Below are positions 45,158 through 54,353 of a DNA stretch of 54,353 bases, piece after piece. Position 1 is the stretch's first letter; each line of letters opens with the position of its first letter. A model generated the notes under the pieces. The model was not told the origin of the DNA. It worked only from the letters and a program-made list of their open reading frames with translations, and searched no databases. Origin of the DNA: Geothermobacter hydrogeniphilus (GTDB lineage Bacteria; Desulfobacterota; Desulfuromonadia; Desulfuromonadales; Geothermobacteraceae); assembly GCF_002093115.1 (NCBI RefSeq), contig NZ_NAAD01000021.1, positions 1 through 54,353 on the forward strand, in the 5' to 3' direction. Made by a program: the position numbers and the translations under genes.

Positions 45158-47824
45158 TTAATGCGCCTCTCGCCAGTTCTTCCCTACCCCCACATCCACC
45201 ACCAGCGGCAGGTCAAGCTCCAGCGCCGTCTCCATCTCCTCCTTCACCAGCGTCCGCATCTCCTCGAGTTCCCCTTCCGGCACCTCGAACACCAGTTCGT
45301 CATGCACCTGCAGTACCATGCGGGATGAGAGTTCTTCAGCGTCGATGCGCCGCTGCACCCTGAGCATCGCCAGCTTGATCAGGTCGGCGGCCGAACCCTG
45401 CACCGGGTAGTTGATGGCGTTGCGCTCGGCGTAGCCGCGGATGGCGCCGTTTTTGCTGTCGATCTCCGGCACCGCGCAGCGGCGGCCGAGCAGGGTCGTC
45501 ACGTACTTGTGCTCTTTGGCCTCGGCGATGCACTTGTCCATGAAGGCGCGGATCTTCGGGTAGCGGGCGAAGTAGCCGTCGATGTACTCCTGCGCCTCCT
45601 TGCGACCGATGCCGAGCTGTTTGGCGAGGCCGAAAGCGCTGATGCCGTAGATGACGCCGAAGTTGATCGCCTTGGCGCTGCGGCGCATCTCGTCGCTGAC
45701 CATCTCGGGAAAAACTCCGAACACCTCGGCGGCGGTGCGACGGTGGATATCCTCGCCGCTGCAGAAATGTTCCTTGAGGGTGGTTTCCTCGGCCATGTGG
45801 GCGAGCAGCCGCAGCTCGACCTGCGAGTAGTCGGCCGACAGCATCAGGCAGCCCGGCTCCGGGATGAATCCCTCGCGGATACGCCGCCCCTCCTCGCTGC
45901 GGATCGGAATATTCTGCAGGTTCGGATCGGAGGAGGAGAGCCGCCCGGTGGCGGTCACCGCCTGGTTGAAGGAGGTGTGGATGCGCCCGCTTTCCTCATG
46001 GATCAGCTTCGGCAGGGCGTCGGTGTAGGTCCCTTTCAGCTTGGCCAGCGAGCGGTAATCGAGAATCAGCCGGGCGATCTCATGGTCTTCGGCGAGCTTG
46101 TTGAGGACTTCGACATCGGTCGACCAGCCGGTCCTGGTCTTCTTTCCCTTCGGCAGCTTGAGGCGTTCGAAGAGAACTTCGCCGAGCTGTTTCGGCGAGG
46201 CGACGTTGAAGGGGCCGCCGGCCAGCTGGTGGATGCCGCTTTCGAGGGCCTGCAGCTTGTCGCTGAACTCCCGCGACAGCCCGGCCATGAAGTCGGCGTC
46301 GATGCGCACCCCGGTGATCTCCATCCGGGTCAGCAGCTGCTCCAGCGGCAGTTCGACCTCGCGGAAGAGCTTTTCCTGCCCGGTCTCCTCCAGCAGTGGT
46401 GCCAGGATTTCGGCCAGCCGCAGGGTGATGTTGGCATCCTCGGCGGCGTAGGTCACCGCCCGCTCGATTTCGACCTCGGCGAAACTGATCCGGTTCTTGC
46501 CCTTGCCGCAGACCTCCTCGAACTTGATCGGCCGGTAGCCGAGCAGTTCGGCGGCCATGGCGTCCATGCCGTGGGACTTGGCGGCCGGACGGGCCAGGTA
46601 GGAGGCAAGCATCGGGTCGAAGACCAGCCCTTCGAGGGTCAGCCCGGCATGGTGCAGCACCAACGCGTCGAACTTGGCGTTCTGGGCGATCTTGCCCTTC
46701 TCCGGATCGGCGAACAGCGGCGCCAGGCGCTTCAGCACCAGTTCCCGGTCGAGCTGCGGCGGAGCGCCAAGATAGTAATGGCCGAGCGGCAGGTACCAGG
46801 CCTGCCCGGCTTCGACGGCAAAGGAGAGACCGACCAGTTCGTCGCGCAGCGGATCGAGGCCGGTGGTCTCGGTATCGAAGCAGAAACGCTCCGCCGCTTC
46901 CAGCCGCTGCAGCAGCTGCTCGAAATCGGCCTCGCTCAGCACCGCCCGGTAACTGCCGGCAACCGCCTGCGGGTCGCTGGAGAACTCATCCAGCAGGCGC
47001 TGGAACTCACATTCCCTGAACAGCTCGGTCAATTGCTCGCGATCGGGCTCACCGGGAGTCAGGACCTCGCGGTCCAGTTCCAGCGGCAGGTCATCGACCA
47101 GGGTGACCAGTCGCCGCGAGAGCCGCGCCTGGTCGGCAAACTGTTCGAGATTGGCGCGCCGCTTCGGCTGCCTGATCTGGTCGAGCCGGGAGAGCAGACT
47201 CTCAAGATCACCGAACTGATCGATCAGCAGCTTCGCCGTCTTCTCGCCGATGCCCGGCACCCCCGGAACATTGTCCGAGCTGTCACCGGCCAGCGCCTGG
47301 ACCTCGACCACCTTGTCCGGACTGCCGAAACGCTCGCCCACCTCCGCCGGACCGAAACGTTTGTCCTTCATGGTATCGAGCAGGCTGACCCGCTCGTCGA
47401 CGATCTGCATCAGGTCCTTGTCGCCAGTCACCACCGTCACCTCCAGGCCCTCCGCCGAGGCTTTGCGCGCCAGGGTGGCGATAATATCATCCGCCTCGTA
47501 ACCGGGCTCTTCGAAGGCGGCCAGGCGGAAACCCTGCACCACCCGCTTGATCAGCGGAATCTGCGGCACCAGATCCTCCGGCATGGCGGCACGGTTGGCC
47601 TTGTATTCGGGATAGATCTCGGTACGGAAGGTCGGCCCCCGACTGTCGAAAACCACCGCCAGGTAGTCGGGCTGCTCATCACGAATGATCTTCAGCAGCA
47701 TCGAAGTGAAACCGTACACCGCATTGGTGGCCATGCCCCTGGAATTGCTCAGGTGGCGGATGGCGTAATAGGCGCGATAGATATAACTGGAGCCGTCAAT
47801 CAGGTAGAGACGGGGGCTGGACAT
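45158..47824 (-). CDS. polA: DNA polymerase I
   Basis: An 888-residue repair and Okazaki-fragment polymerase. The N-terminal 5' nuclease (LIDGSSYIYRAYYAIRHLSN, YEADDIIATLA, DKDLMQIV) is followed by a 3'-5' exonuclease domain with its DTETTGLD motif intact, so proofreading is expected. Motif A SADYSQVELRLLAH, motif B RRSAKAINFGVIYGIS and motif C LQVHDELVFEVP complete the polymerase. The last gene of the minus-strand block, it is divergent from the gsp operon. Confidence 0.97.
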   Translation of the reverse strand: MSSPRLYLIDGSSYIYRAYYAIRHLSNSRGMATNAVYGFTSMLLKIIRDEQPDYLAVVFDSRGPTFRTEIYPEYKANRAAMPEDLVPQIPLIKRVVQGFRLAAFEEPGYEADDIIATLARKASAEGLEVTVVTGDKDLMQIVDERVSLLDTMKDKRFGPAEVGERFGSPDKVVEVQALAGDSSDNVPGVPGIGEKTAKLLIDQFGDLESLLSRLDQIRQPKRRANLEQFADQARLSRRLVTLVDDLPLELDREVLTPGEPDREQLTELFRECEFQRLLDEFSSDPQAVAGSYRAVLSEADFEQLLQRLEAAERFCFDTETTGLDPLRDELVGLSFAVEAGQAWYLPLGHYYLGAPPQLDRELVLKRLAPLFADPEKGKIAQNAKFDALVLHHAGLTLEGLVFDPMLASYLARPAAKSHGMDAMAAELLGYRPIKFEEVCGKGKNRISFAEVEIERAVTYAAEDANITLRLAEILAPLLEETGQEKLFREVELPLEQLLTRMEITGVRIDADFMAGLSREFSDKLQALESGIHQLAGGPFNVASPKQLGEVLFERLKLPKGKKTRTGWSTDVEVLNKLAEDHEIARLILDYRSLAKLKGTYTDALPKLIHEESGRIHTSFNQAVTATGRLSSSDPNLQNIPIRSEEGRRIREGFIPEPGCLMLSADYSQVELRLLAHMAEETTLKEHFCSGEDIHRRTAAEVFGVFPEMVSDEMRRSAKAINFGVIYGISAFGLAKQLGIGRKEAQEYIDGYFARYPKIRAFMDKCIAEAKEHKYVTTLLGRRCAVPEIDSKNGAIRGYAERNAINYPVQGSAADLIKLAMLRVQRRIDAEELSSRMVLQVHDELVFEVPEGELEEMRTLVKEEMETALELDLPLVVDVGVGKNWREAH

Positions 47825-47840
47825 GAATCCTCCTTGAACA

Positions 47841-47921
47841 GTCCTGAACCCGCGGGGTCAGGACGGAATCGAAAAAAACGACACGAATGCTCACTGTAAA
47901 CCATTGACGGCAACAGTCCAA
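47841..47921 (-). promoter_or_regulatory. Candidate polA promoter and leader hairpin
   Basis: On the minus strand TTGGAC, 17-bp spacer, TACAGT (complement of 47893-47921) is a moderate sigma-70 match. A hairpin with arms GTCCTGA and TCAGGAC (47841-47864) lies downstream of it in the leader, close to the polA start. Confidence 0.35.
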
Positions 47922-48119
47922 CCCTTGCCGTGACTTTACCCTGGCCGGAGCTGAAACCCGTCATTTGCACAGATCAAAAACCGCGCTTAGCAGCTTGCTT
48001 TTTCAGCATCTTACGCCTATTCTTAGAACACCCTGAACCCGTGAGTTCAGTCCCGAAGCTCACTGGTCCGGCAAAACATTTTCCTGATTCATTGACTAGG
48101 TGGCCCGCGGGCGACACCG

Positions 48120-49025
48120 ATGATATTGACGTTCCTACAGAAAAACACCAGGGGGATCTTTCTGCTGCTGAGCATTCTGCTCGGCCTCGCGACAGGTTAT
48201 TTCTGTGCGGTTCTGCTCGGGCTGTTGCTGCAACCGGGAGCGCCGGAGCCGGTTCGGCAGCCGACCCGCATGACGCGACCGGCACGCAAACCGGTCCTGA
48301 ATGACTACCAGGCGATCCTGCAGCGCAATATCTTCAATTCGGCCGGCGGCAAACTGAGCTTCGCTCCCTCGACCCCGACCCGCGGCACGCCGACGGCAAC
48401 GACCTCCGCCGGGGGCAACTGGACCCTGGTCGGCACCGTCAGCGGCGGCAGCAAACCACTGGCGGCCCTGGCCGGCAACGGCAAAACCAGAACCTACCGG
48501 CTCGGCGCCAAGCTGCCCGGGGGGGCGCAGCTGACGAAAATCGAACGCAGCAAAGTCACCCTGACCCTGGCGGGTGGCCGGCAGCAGATCCTCGAACTGC
48601 CGAAAAAGAGCGCGCCCTCCCGCCCCCGAGCCAGGACCGCGGCCGTCCGGGCGGGGAACAGAAGACCGGTCGGCAAACAGGACTACGCGGTTCGTTCCCT
48701 GGGGAAAAATCGCTGGCAGATTCCCCGCAGCGCCGCGGAAAAAGCCCGCTCCAACATCGGCGAACTGCTCAAACAGGCCCGGGTCGAACCCTACGTCGTC
48801 AACGGCAGCACCGAAGGCTTTGTGATCAAGATGATCAAACCCGGCAGTCTCTTCAACCAGATCGGACTGCGGGTCGGTGATGTTCTCCACGAAATCAACG
48901 GGGTTCCCCTCGATTCCCCGGAAAAGGCCCTGCAGGTCTTTCAGCAGCTGCGCCAGGCCAGGCAGATCAATGTCTCCCTGGAGCGCCGAGGCAATCCCAT
49001 GACCTTCAGCTACGAAATCGATTGA
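48120..49025 (+). CDS. gspC: Type II secretion system protein GspC
   Basis: An inner-membrane protein linking the cytoplasmic-membrane platform to the secretin. One membrane helix lies near residues 12-35, then a Pro-rich linker, an HR domain (about 58-135, with NDYQAILQRNIFN and WTLVGTVSGGSKPLAAL) and a C-terminal PDZ domain (about 225-300, MIKPGSLFNQIGLRVGDVLHEING). It is 301 residues long. It is the first gsp gene, 4 bp before gspD. The 295-bp gap upstream, shared with polA, must hold the operon promoter, which was not identified with confidence; a CTGAAC/GTTCAG hairpin is present there near 48029-48046. Confidence 0.92.
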   Translation: MILTFLQKNTRGIFLLLSILLGLATGYFCAVLLGLLLQPGAPEPVRQPTRMTRPARKPVLNDYQAILQRNIFNSAGGKLSFAPSTPTRGTPTATTSAGGNWTLVGTVSGGSKPLAALAGNGKTRTYRLGAKLPGGAQLTKIERSKVTLTLAGGRQQILELPKKSAPSRPRARTAAVRAGNRRPVGKQDYAVRSLGKNRWQIPRSAAEKARSNIGELLKQARVEPYVVNGSTEGFVIKMIKPGSLFNQIGLRVGDVLHEINGVPLDSPEKALQVFQQLRQARQINVSLERRGNPMTFSYEID

Positions 49026-49029
49026 CGCG

Positions 49030-51135
49030 ATGAAAACGATGATAATGATGAACACTTCCCGATATCACCAATGGCAGGCGCGGGTGTTTTTCCCGACCCT
49101 GCTGATCCTGCTGTCACTGTTTTTGTCGACTGCCCCCCTGTGGGCCGCGCCGACAAAAGCTCCCCGGGACGACCAGATCTCCCTCGACTTCAAGGATGTC
49201 GAACTGACCGACCTGATCCAGACCATGTCGGAGTTGACCGGCCGCAACTTCCTCTACGACGAAAAAGTCCGCGGCAAGGTCACCATCGTCTCTCCCCGCG
49301 GCATGAAGCTGAAAGACGCTTATCAGCTCTTTCTCAGCGTGCTGCAGGTCAAGGGTTACACGGTGGTGCCAAGCGGCAAGGTCAACAAGATCGTCCCGAT
49401 CAAGTCCGCCCGGCAGGAGAACCTGCCGGTCACCAGCCGGCGCAGTGACGAAGCCTACGTCACCCGGCTGATCACCCTGACCTACGCCAACGCCTCCGAC
49501 CTGGCCTCGACGATCCTGACGCCGTTGATTCCGAAGACCAGCAACATTGTCGCCTTCGCCCCGTCCAACACCCTGGTCATCACCGACAGCGCCGCCAATA
49601 TCGAACGGCTGGTCAAGATCATCAAGCAGCTCGATGTCCCGGGCAACCTCGGCCAGATGGAGATCTTCACCCTCAAGAACGGCGACGCCGAAGAGATCGC
49701 CAAGATCGCCAACAGCATTATCGGCCAGGCCGGCGGCGCCACCGGCCGCCGGGCGCGCGCCGCGCGCAATGTCAAGACCGCCGGCAGCGCGGTTGCCAGC
49801 CGGGTGATCGCCTATCCGCGGACCAACGCCCTGATCGCCATCGCCGATGCCGAAGAGATGGAAACCCTGCGCGGCCTGATCGCCCAACTGGACGGCGAAT
49901 CGGGTGACGAGCGGGCCCATATCAATGTCTATTACCTGGAGAACGCCGACGCCGAAACCCTGGCCAAGACCCTGAATGAAATCATCACCGGCATGCGCAC
50001 CCAGGCCCGCACCCAACCGACGGCCAAGGGCGGCAAAGGGGGCAACCCGATCGCCAGGGGACCGGTGTCGATCACCGCCGACAAGCCGACCAACGCCCTG
50101 CTGATCAACGCCAGTCCCGAGGCCTACACCACCATCAAGGGGATCATCAAGCAGCTCGACATCAAGCGCAAACAGGTCTACGTCGAGGCCCTGATTCTTG
50201 AACTCTCGATGGATGCCACCCGCGAGGTCGGCGCCTCGCTGCAGGGCGCGCTCCAGATCGGCAACAACAGCGTAGTCCTCGGCACCAGCAATCTCAACTC
50301 CGGAACGGCCAACTTCGGCAGCCTCTCCCCGGCATCCGGCAGCCAGGTGCCGAGCCTGCTGACCCAGACCATCAACGGCCTGCTGCTCGGCGGGCTGTTC
50401 AGCCCGATCACCACCACCGGCCCGGACGGCAACGAGATCACCATCCCGGCCTTCTCCGCCCTGATCCGGCTCTCCGAAACCAGCACCGATGTCAACATCC
50501 TCTCGGCGCCACGGCTGCTGACCTCCGACAACGAAGAAGCAGAGATCATTGTCGGCTCCAATGTGCCGATCATCACCAGCCGTCTGACCGACACCGGCGG
50601 CACCGGGCTGGCCCAGTCGGTGGCGGTGGAACGTCAGGACGTCGCCCTGACGTTGCGTTTCACCCCCCAGGTGACCGAGGGCAACCTGGTGCGGCTCAAT
50701 GTCTTCCAGGAAATCACCGATATCGCTCCCGCGAACCCGGCCATCGGCGACCCGGCCGAGGTCGGACCGACCTTCACCAAGCGTCAGCTGCGCAACACGG
50801 TCCTGGCCGAAGACGGCAAGACCATCGTTCTCGGCGGGCTGATCGGCACCAATATCCAGGCGACCGAATCCAAGGTTCCGCTGCTCGGCGACATCCCCTT
50901 CCTCGGCCGCCTGTTCCGCTCCGAAGGCACCTCGGAACAGAAAACCAACCTGCTGGTCTTCATCACGCCGAAAATCATCCGCACCTCCAAGGACCTGACC
51001 GACATCACCCTCAAGGCGCAGATGACCGGTGAGGAATTCCAGACCGAGGCGCTGCGCAAATCGGTGCCGCGCAACGCCCTGATCACCAATATCCGCGGCA
51101 GCGATGACGCGGACGAGGAAACCCCGCGGCCATGA
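49030..51135 (+). CDS. gspD: Type II secretion system secretin GspD
   Basis: The outer-membrane pore, 701 residues. A signal peptide covers about residues 1-40 (hydrophobic FFPTLLILLSLFLSTAP, cut near LWAAP). N0 (ISLDFKDVELTDLIQTMSEL) and N1-N3 repeats with VVAFAPSNTLVITDS-like strands and a Gly/Arg-rich insert follow; the secretin core is at the end with TVLAEDGKTIVLGGLIG and VPLLGDIPFLGRLFRS. No S-domain for a pilotin is evident after the core. The stop overlaps gspE by 4 bases. Confidence 0.96.
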   Translation: MKTMIMMNTSRYHQWQARVFFPTLLILLSLFLSTAPLWAAPTKAPRDDQISLDFKDVELTDLIQTMSELTGRNFLYDEKVRGKVTIVSPRGMKLKDAYQLFLSVLQVKGYTVVPSGKVNKIVPIKSARQENLPVTSRRSDEAYVTRLITLTYANASDLASTILTPLIPKTSNIVAFAPSNTLVITDSAANIERLVKIIKQLDVPGNLGQMEIFTLKNGDAEEIAKIANSIIGQAGGATGRRARAARNVKTAGSAVASRVIAYPRTNALIAIADAEEMETLRGLIAQLDGESGDERAHINVYYLENADAETLAKTLNEIITGMRTQARTQPTAKGGKGGNPIARGPVSITADKPTNALLINASPEAYTTIKGIIKQLDIKRKQVYVEALILELSMDATREVGASLQGALQIGNNSVVLGTSNLNSGTANFGSLSPASGSQVPSLLTQTINGLLLGGLFSPITTTGPDGNEITIPAFSALIRLSETSTDVNILSAPRLLTSDNEEAEIIVGSNVPIITSRLTDTGGTGLAQSVAVERQDVALTLRFTPQVTEGNLVRLNVFQEITDIAPANPAIGDPAEVGPTFTKRQLRNTVLAEDGKTIVLGGLIGTNIQATESKVPLLGDIPFLGRLFRSEGTSEQKTNLLVFITPKIIRTSKDLTDITLKAQMTGEEFQTEALRKSVPRNALITNIRGSDDADEETPRP

Positions 51136-52829
51136 TCCAGTGGACGCGACTCGGCGAACTGCTGCAGCAGCAGTTCGGCATCGAGGCAGAGACCATCGCC
51201 GCCGCCCTTCAGGTGCAGACCGACCAGGGCGGCCGGCTCGGCGACATCCTCAGCGAACGCTTCGGCCTGTCGGGAAAGATCCTCGGCGCGGCCCTGGCGA
51301 AACAGTTCAACCTTCCCTTTTTCGAGACCCTGCCCGAACCGACCGGGGTCGGGGAACTGATCGACCGCCTGCCGCTCGGCTATGTTCGCGAACAGCGCAT
51401 CTTTCCCCTTGAGCAGGACAAGGGGCGACTGCTGCTCGCCGTCGCCGACCCCGGCAACGGCAGGGCGGTCAACGACCTGGTCGCCCTGACCGGCAACCAG
51501 GTGGAAATCTGCCTGGCGACCGAGGAGGAAATCCTCGGCGCCGTCAACCGCGCCTACGAACAGCAGGCCGACAAAACCGACAACCTGGCGCCCGACATCG
51601 GCAGCAGCGATGACGGCCTCGATCCGCAACTGGAACCGGCCGACCTGCTCGACACCAGCGACGAGGCGCCGATCATCCGCTTCGTCAACAGCCTGCTGAC
51701 CAAGGCCTACCGCGAGCGCGCCAGCGACATCCATCTCGAACCTTTCGAAACCGAACTGGTGGTCCGCTACCGCATCGACGGCATCCTCTACGAGGTACTG
51801 CGACCACCACAGCGGGCGCATGCCGCCATCATCTCGCGACTGAAGATCATGGCCGGGCTCGACATCGCCGAAAAACGCCTGCCCCAGGACGGTCGCTTCC
51901 GGGTACGGATTGCCGGCAAGGACCTCGACGTGCGCGTCTCCTCCCTGCCGACCGCCTTCGGCGAACGACTGGTACTGCGGCTGCTGGAAAAGAGTTCCAG
52001 CGTCCTCGACCTGGCCGACATCGGCATGGACCGGAAACTGCTGCAGCAGCTCGGCGGTCTGATTACGCAACCGCACGGCATCTTCCTGGTCACCGGGCCG
52101 ACCGGCTCGGGCAAGACCACCACCCTCTACGCCGCCCTGACCCGGCTCAACAACCGCGAAAAGAACATCATCACCGTCGAAGACCCGATCGAGTACCAGC
52201 TCACCGGCATCAGCCAGATCCAGGTCAACCCGAAGATCGACCTGACCTTCGCCGCCGGGCTGCGCTCGATCCTGCGCCAGGATCCGGACATCATCATGGT
52301 CGGTGAAATCCGTGACGGCGAAACCGCCGAGATCGCCGTGCAATCGGCGCTGACCGGCCACATGGTCTTCTCGACCCTGCACACCAACGACGCCGCCGGC
52401 GCCCTCACCCGGCTGACCGAAATGGGAATCGAACCGTTTCTCGCCGCCAGCTCGATCAGCGGGATCCTCGCCCAGCGCCTGGTACGGCAGCTCTGCCCCC
52501 ATTGCCGCCAGGCCTACACACCGACCCCCGAGGTGCTGGCCGAGATCGGCAGCGGCATCAGCCTGCCGCCGAACGTGAAATTCTACCAGGGGCGCGGCTG
52601 CGATGAATGCCTGCAGATCGGCTACCGCGGCCGCACCGGAATCTATGAACTGCTGGTCATGGATGACCATATCCGCGACCTGCTGATGCAGGGCAAGGAC
52701 GCCACCAGCATCCGTCATGCCGCCCAGCGGGCGGGGATGCTCAGTCTCAGGCATTCGGGCCTGAACAAGGTGCTGGCCGGGGAGACTTCGCTGGAAGAGG
52801 TGCTGCGCGTCACCCAGGACGAAAGCTAG
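51132..52829 (+). CDS. gspE: Type II secretion system ATPase GspE
   Basis: The hexameric motor of pseudopilus assembly, 565 residues. The N-terminal GspE-type domain (about 1-150) is followed by the ATPase with Walker A GPTGSGKTTTLYA, the Asp box ITVEDPIEYQLTGI, Walker B IIMVGEIRDGETA, the His box LTGHMVFSTLHTNDA and a zinc-binding tetracysteine (CPHCRQ and CDECLQ). The TAG stop and preceding C form the first bases of the inverted-repeat element that follows, so the final codons may have been changed by its insertion. Confidence 0.96.
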   Translation: MIQWTRLGELLQQQFGIEAETIAAALQVQTDQGGRLGDILSERFGLSGKILGAALAKQFNLPFFETLPEPTGVGELIDRLPLGYVREQRIFPLEQDKGRLLLAVADPGNGRAVNDLVALTGNQVEICLATEEEILGAVNRAYEQQADKTDNLAPDIGSSDDGLDPQLEPADLLDTSDEAPIIRFVNSLLTKAYRERASDIHLEPFETELVVRYRIDGILYEVLRPPQRAHAAIISRLKIMAGLDIAEKRLPQDGRFRVRIAGKDLDVRVSSLPTAFGERLVLRLLEKSSSVLDLADIGMDRKLLQQLGGLITQPHGIFLVTGPTGSGKTTTLYAALTRLNNREKNIITVEDPIEYQLTGISQIQVNPKIDLTFAAGLRSILRQDPDIIMVGEIRDGETAEIAVQSALTGHMVFSTLHTNDAAGALTRLTEMGIEPFLAASSISGILAQRLVRQLCPHCRQAYTPTPEVLAEIGSGISLPPNVKFYQGRGCDECLQIGYRGRTGIYELLVMDDHIRDLLMQGKDATSIRHAAQRAGMLSLRHSGLNKVLAGETSLEEVLRVTQDES

Positions 52830-52990
52830 TGTCCCGTGCGGTTAGTTGTGCCAATGAATTCTGAGTCATTTTGGTTGTGGTCAAGGCACGCTGACGCAGG
52901 TCTAGCCTGAGTTAAACCGAGGAAGCGAAACGCAGACCACGGCCAAAAGGGCCAGAATCAGAAGGTAGAATTAACCGCACGGGACACTAG
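52826..52990. mobile_element. 165-bp terminal-inverted-repeat element (MITE-like)
   Basis: Perfect 19-bp terminal inverted repeats, CTAGTGTCCCGTGCGGTTA at 52826-52844 and its complement at 52972-52990. Pairing continues imperfectly inward (ATTCTG, TTTTGG and GTGGTC blocks), so the whole element can fold into one long hairpin. It contains no ORF. The CTAG ends could include a target duplication. It separates gspE from gspF, which elsewhere in the operon are contiguous or overlapping genes. Confidence 0.82.
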
Positions 52991-53000
52991 GATCATCCGC

Positions 53001-54218
53001 ATGCCGACTTACGAATACAGCGGCTTCGATGCCAGGGGCAAAAAGATCAGCGGCACCCACGAGGGCAGCGGCCGGAGAGCAGTCATGGCCGCCCTGCGGC
53101 AACAGGGGATTTACCCGACCGAGATCCACCCCGAGGGGAGCAGGCGCAAGCCCATCTGGCAAAGAAGCTTCCAGCTGCGCTCCGGGGTGCCGATCGAGGA
53201 GCTGGCCATCGCCACCCGCCAGCTGGCCACCCTGCTCGGCGCCGGGCTGGCGCTGGACGAGGCCCTGGGAAGCGTCGCCGGCCAGCTGGAAAAAGCCCAG
53301 CTGGCCACCGCCTTCAACCGTGCCCGCGACCAGGTCGTCCAGGGCGAGACCCTGCACCAGGCGCTGGCGATGCAGGAGCGGCTGTTCCCGCCGATCTTCA
53401 TCAACATGGTGCAGGTCGGCGAAAACAGCGGTACCCTCGACCAGGTGCTGGAGCGGCTGGCCGACTTTCTCGAAGAACAGGCCCGCCTGCGCGGCAAGAT
53501 CAGCGCGGCGCTGGCCTACCCGATACTGATGGCGCTGGTCGGCTGCGGAGTGCTTTTCTTCCTGGTCAGCTACGTGCTGCCGAAGGTGACGCGGATGCTC
53601 ACCGACCTCGACCAGGTCCTGCCGCTGCCGACCCGCCTGCTGATCGCCGTCAGCGGCCTGCTGCAGAGTTACGGCTGGCTGGTGCTGCTGCTGCTGGCCG
53701 CCGCGGCCCTGCTGCTGCGGCGCTGGGCCCGAAGTGAACAGGGGGGGACCAGAATCGACCGGCTGGCGCTGCGGCTGCCGCTGATCGGCCGGCTCAACCT
53801 GCTGATCGCCACCGCCCGTTTCAGCCGCACTCTCGGCACCCTGCTGCAGAGCGGCGTGCCACTGTTGCGCGCCCTCGACATCGCCAGCAACCTGCTCAGC
53901 AACCGGGTGCTGCGGCAGGCCGTCACCATCGCCACCGCCCAGGTGCGGGAAGGGGAAGGACTGGCGGTCCCGCTGCAGCGGCTGAAAGTTTTTCCGACCA
54001 TGCTGGTCCAGATGATCGCGGTCGGCGAGCGCAGCGGGGAAATGGAACAGATGCTGTTCCGCGTCGCCGACACCTACGAGCACCAGGTCGACCTCGCCAT
54101 CGGTCGCCTGCTCTCGCTGCTGGAGCCGATCATGATCCTGCTGATGGGCGGCGCGGTAGGTTTCATCGTCCTCGCCATCCTGCTGCCGATTTTCCAGGCC
54201 AGCCAGGGGTTGGGGTGA
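53001..54218 (+). CDS. gspF: Type II secretion system inner-membrane protein GspF
   Basis: The polytopic platform protein, 405 residues. It begins MPTYEYSGFDARGKKISGTHEG; the two GspF repeats (about 65-190 and 270-395) each contain a QLATLLGAGLALDEAL- or LGTLLQSGVPLLRALD-like helix. Three membrane segments lie near residues 170-195, 215-235 and 370-395. It is 10 bp past the inverted-repeat element, with no ribosome-binding site of the usual strength, so its translation may be affected by the insertion. The operon could continue right of the window. Confidence 0.95.
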   Translation: MPTYEYSGFDARGKKISGTHEGSGRRAVMAALRQQGIYPTEIHPEGSRRKPIWQRSFQLRSGVPIEELAIATRQLATLLGAGLALDEALGSVAGQLEKAQLATAFNRARDQVVQGETLHQALAMQERLFPPIFINMVQVGENSGTLDQVLERLADFLEEQARLRGKISAALAYPILMALVGCGVLFFLVSYVLPKVTRMLTDLDQVLPLPTRLLIAVSGLLQSYGWLVLLLLAAAALLLRRWARSEQGGTRIDRLALRLPLIGRLNLLIATARFSRTLGTLLQSGVPLLRALDIASNLLSNRVLRQAVTIATAQVREGEGLAVPLQRLKVFPTMLVQMIAVGERSGEMEQMLFRVADTYEHQVDLAIGRLLSLLEPIMILLMGGAVGFIVLAILLPIFQASQGLG

Positions 54219-54220
54219 CG

Positions 54221-54353
54221 CGTGAGACGTGAGACGTGAGACGTGAGACGTGAGACGTGAGACGTGAGACGTGAGATGTGAGATGTGAGATGTGAGATGT
54301 GAGACGTGAGATGTGAGATGTGAGATGTGAGATGTGAGATGTGAGATGTGAGA
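54221..54353. repeat. Heptanucleotide array YGTGAGA, at least 19 units, runs off the window
   Basis: Eight CGTGAGA, four TGTGAGA, one CGTGAGA and six TGTGAGA in a row, starting 2 bp after the gspF stop and still continuing at the window edge. The only variable position is the first base of each unit, and variants are clustered in blocks. Confidence 0.95.

Noticed and set aside
45509-47899. 796-codon plus-strand open frame opposite polA
   Set aside because: Antisense shadow of DNA polymerase I.

Overview
The window looks like a chromosomal segment of a GC-rich anaerobic deltaproteobacterium, most likely of the Desulfuromonadales (Geobacter/Desulfuromonas/Pelobacter type). The basis is a two-subunit glycine decarboxylase, single-chain iron-sulfur serine dehydratase, ACT-PAS sigma-54 activators, pyruvate phosphate dikinase, two-subunit glycyl-tRNA synthetase, a type II secretion operon, and many intergenic 7-bp tandem arrays and inverted repeats. 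No rRNA, tRNA, CRISPR array, prophage or intact transposase was seen. The taxonomic placement is inference; no marker gene was searched.

Region 1 (1-22515) converts small amino acids to pyruvate and one-carbon units. Leftward: alanine dehydrogenase, a sodium:alanine symporter, alanine racemase, 5-formyl-THF cyclo-ligase and a radical SAM protein. Rightward: lipB, then lpdA-gcvT-gcvH-(TGT/DpdA-like gene)-gcvPA-gcvPB-glyA-sdaA-lipA, then dsdA. Each half is headed by its own ACT-PAS-AAA+-Fis activator, and the two activators are close paralogues (6108-7682 and 8818-10401). Both modules have the same layout: activator gene, then two 20-bp palindromes sharing one base at its 3' end, then about 200-270 bp, then a sigma-54 promoter of nearly identical sequence, then the catabolic operon. 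This duplicated mirror-image circuit is the most striking feature of the window.

Region 2 (22571-32967) holds a rhomboid protease, an FAH-family/DUF2520/endonuclease V group and a D-2-hydroxyacid dehydrogenase. Then comes a tightly overlapping six-gene operon: BKACE (DUF849) enzyme, left-handed beta-helix acyltransferase, GNAT-like protein, FdtA-type ketoisomerase, DegT-type aminotransferase and a GT41-like glycosyltransferase. It looks like an aminosugar or surface-glycan pathway with a beta-keto-acid enzyme attached, and it ends in a strong terminator at 33015-33050.

Region 3 (33074-47824, mostly minus strand) carries ppdK, glyS, glyQ, recO, mgtE, a pseudopilin-like gene, a sensor kinase (plus strand) whose tail overlaps an AIM24-family gene, and polA.

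Region 4 (48120-54353) is gspC-gspD-gspE-gspF of a type II secretion system. A 165-bp terminal-inverted-repeat element sits between gspE and gspF and supplies the gspE stop codon. The window ends inside a 7-bp tandem array.
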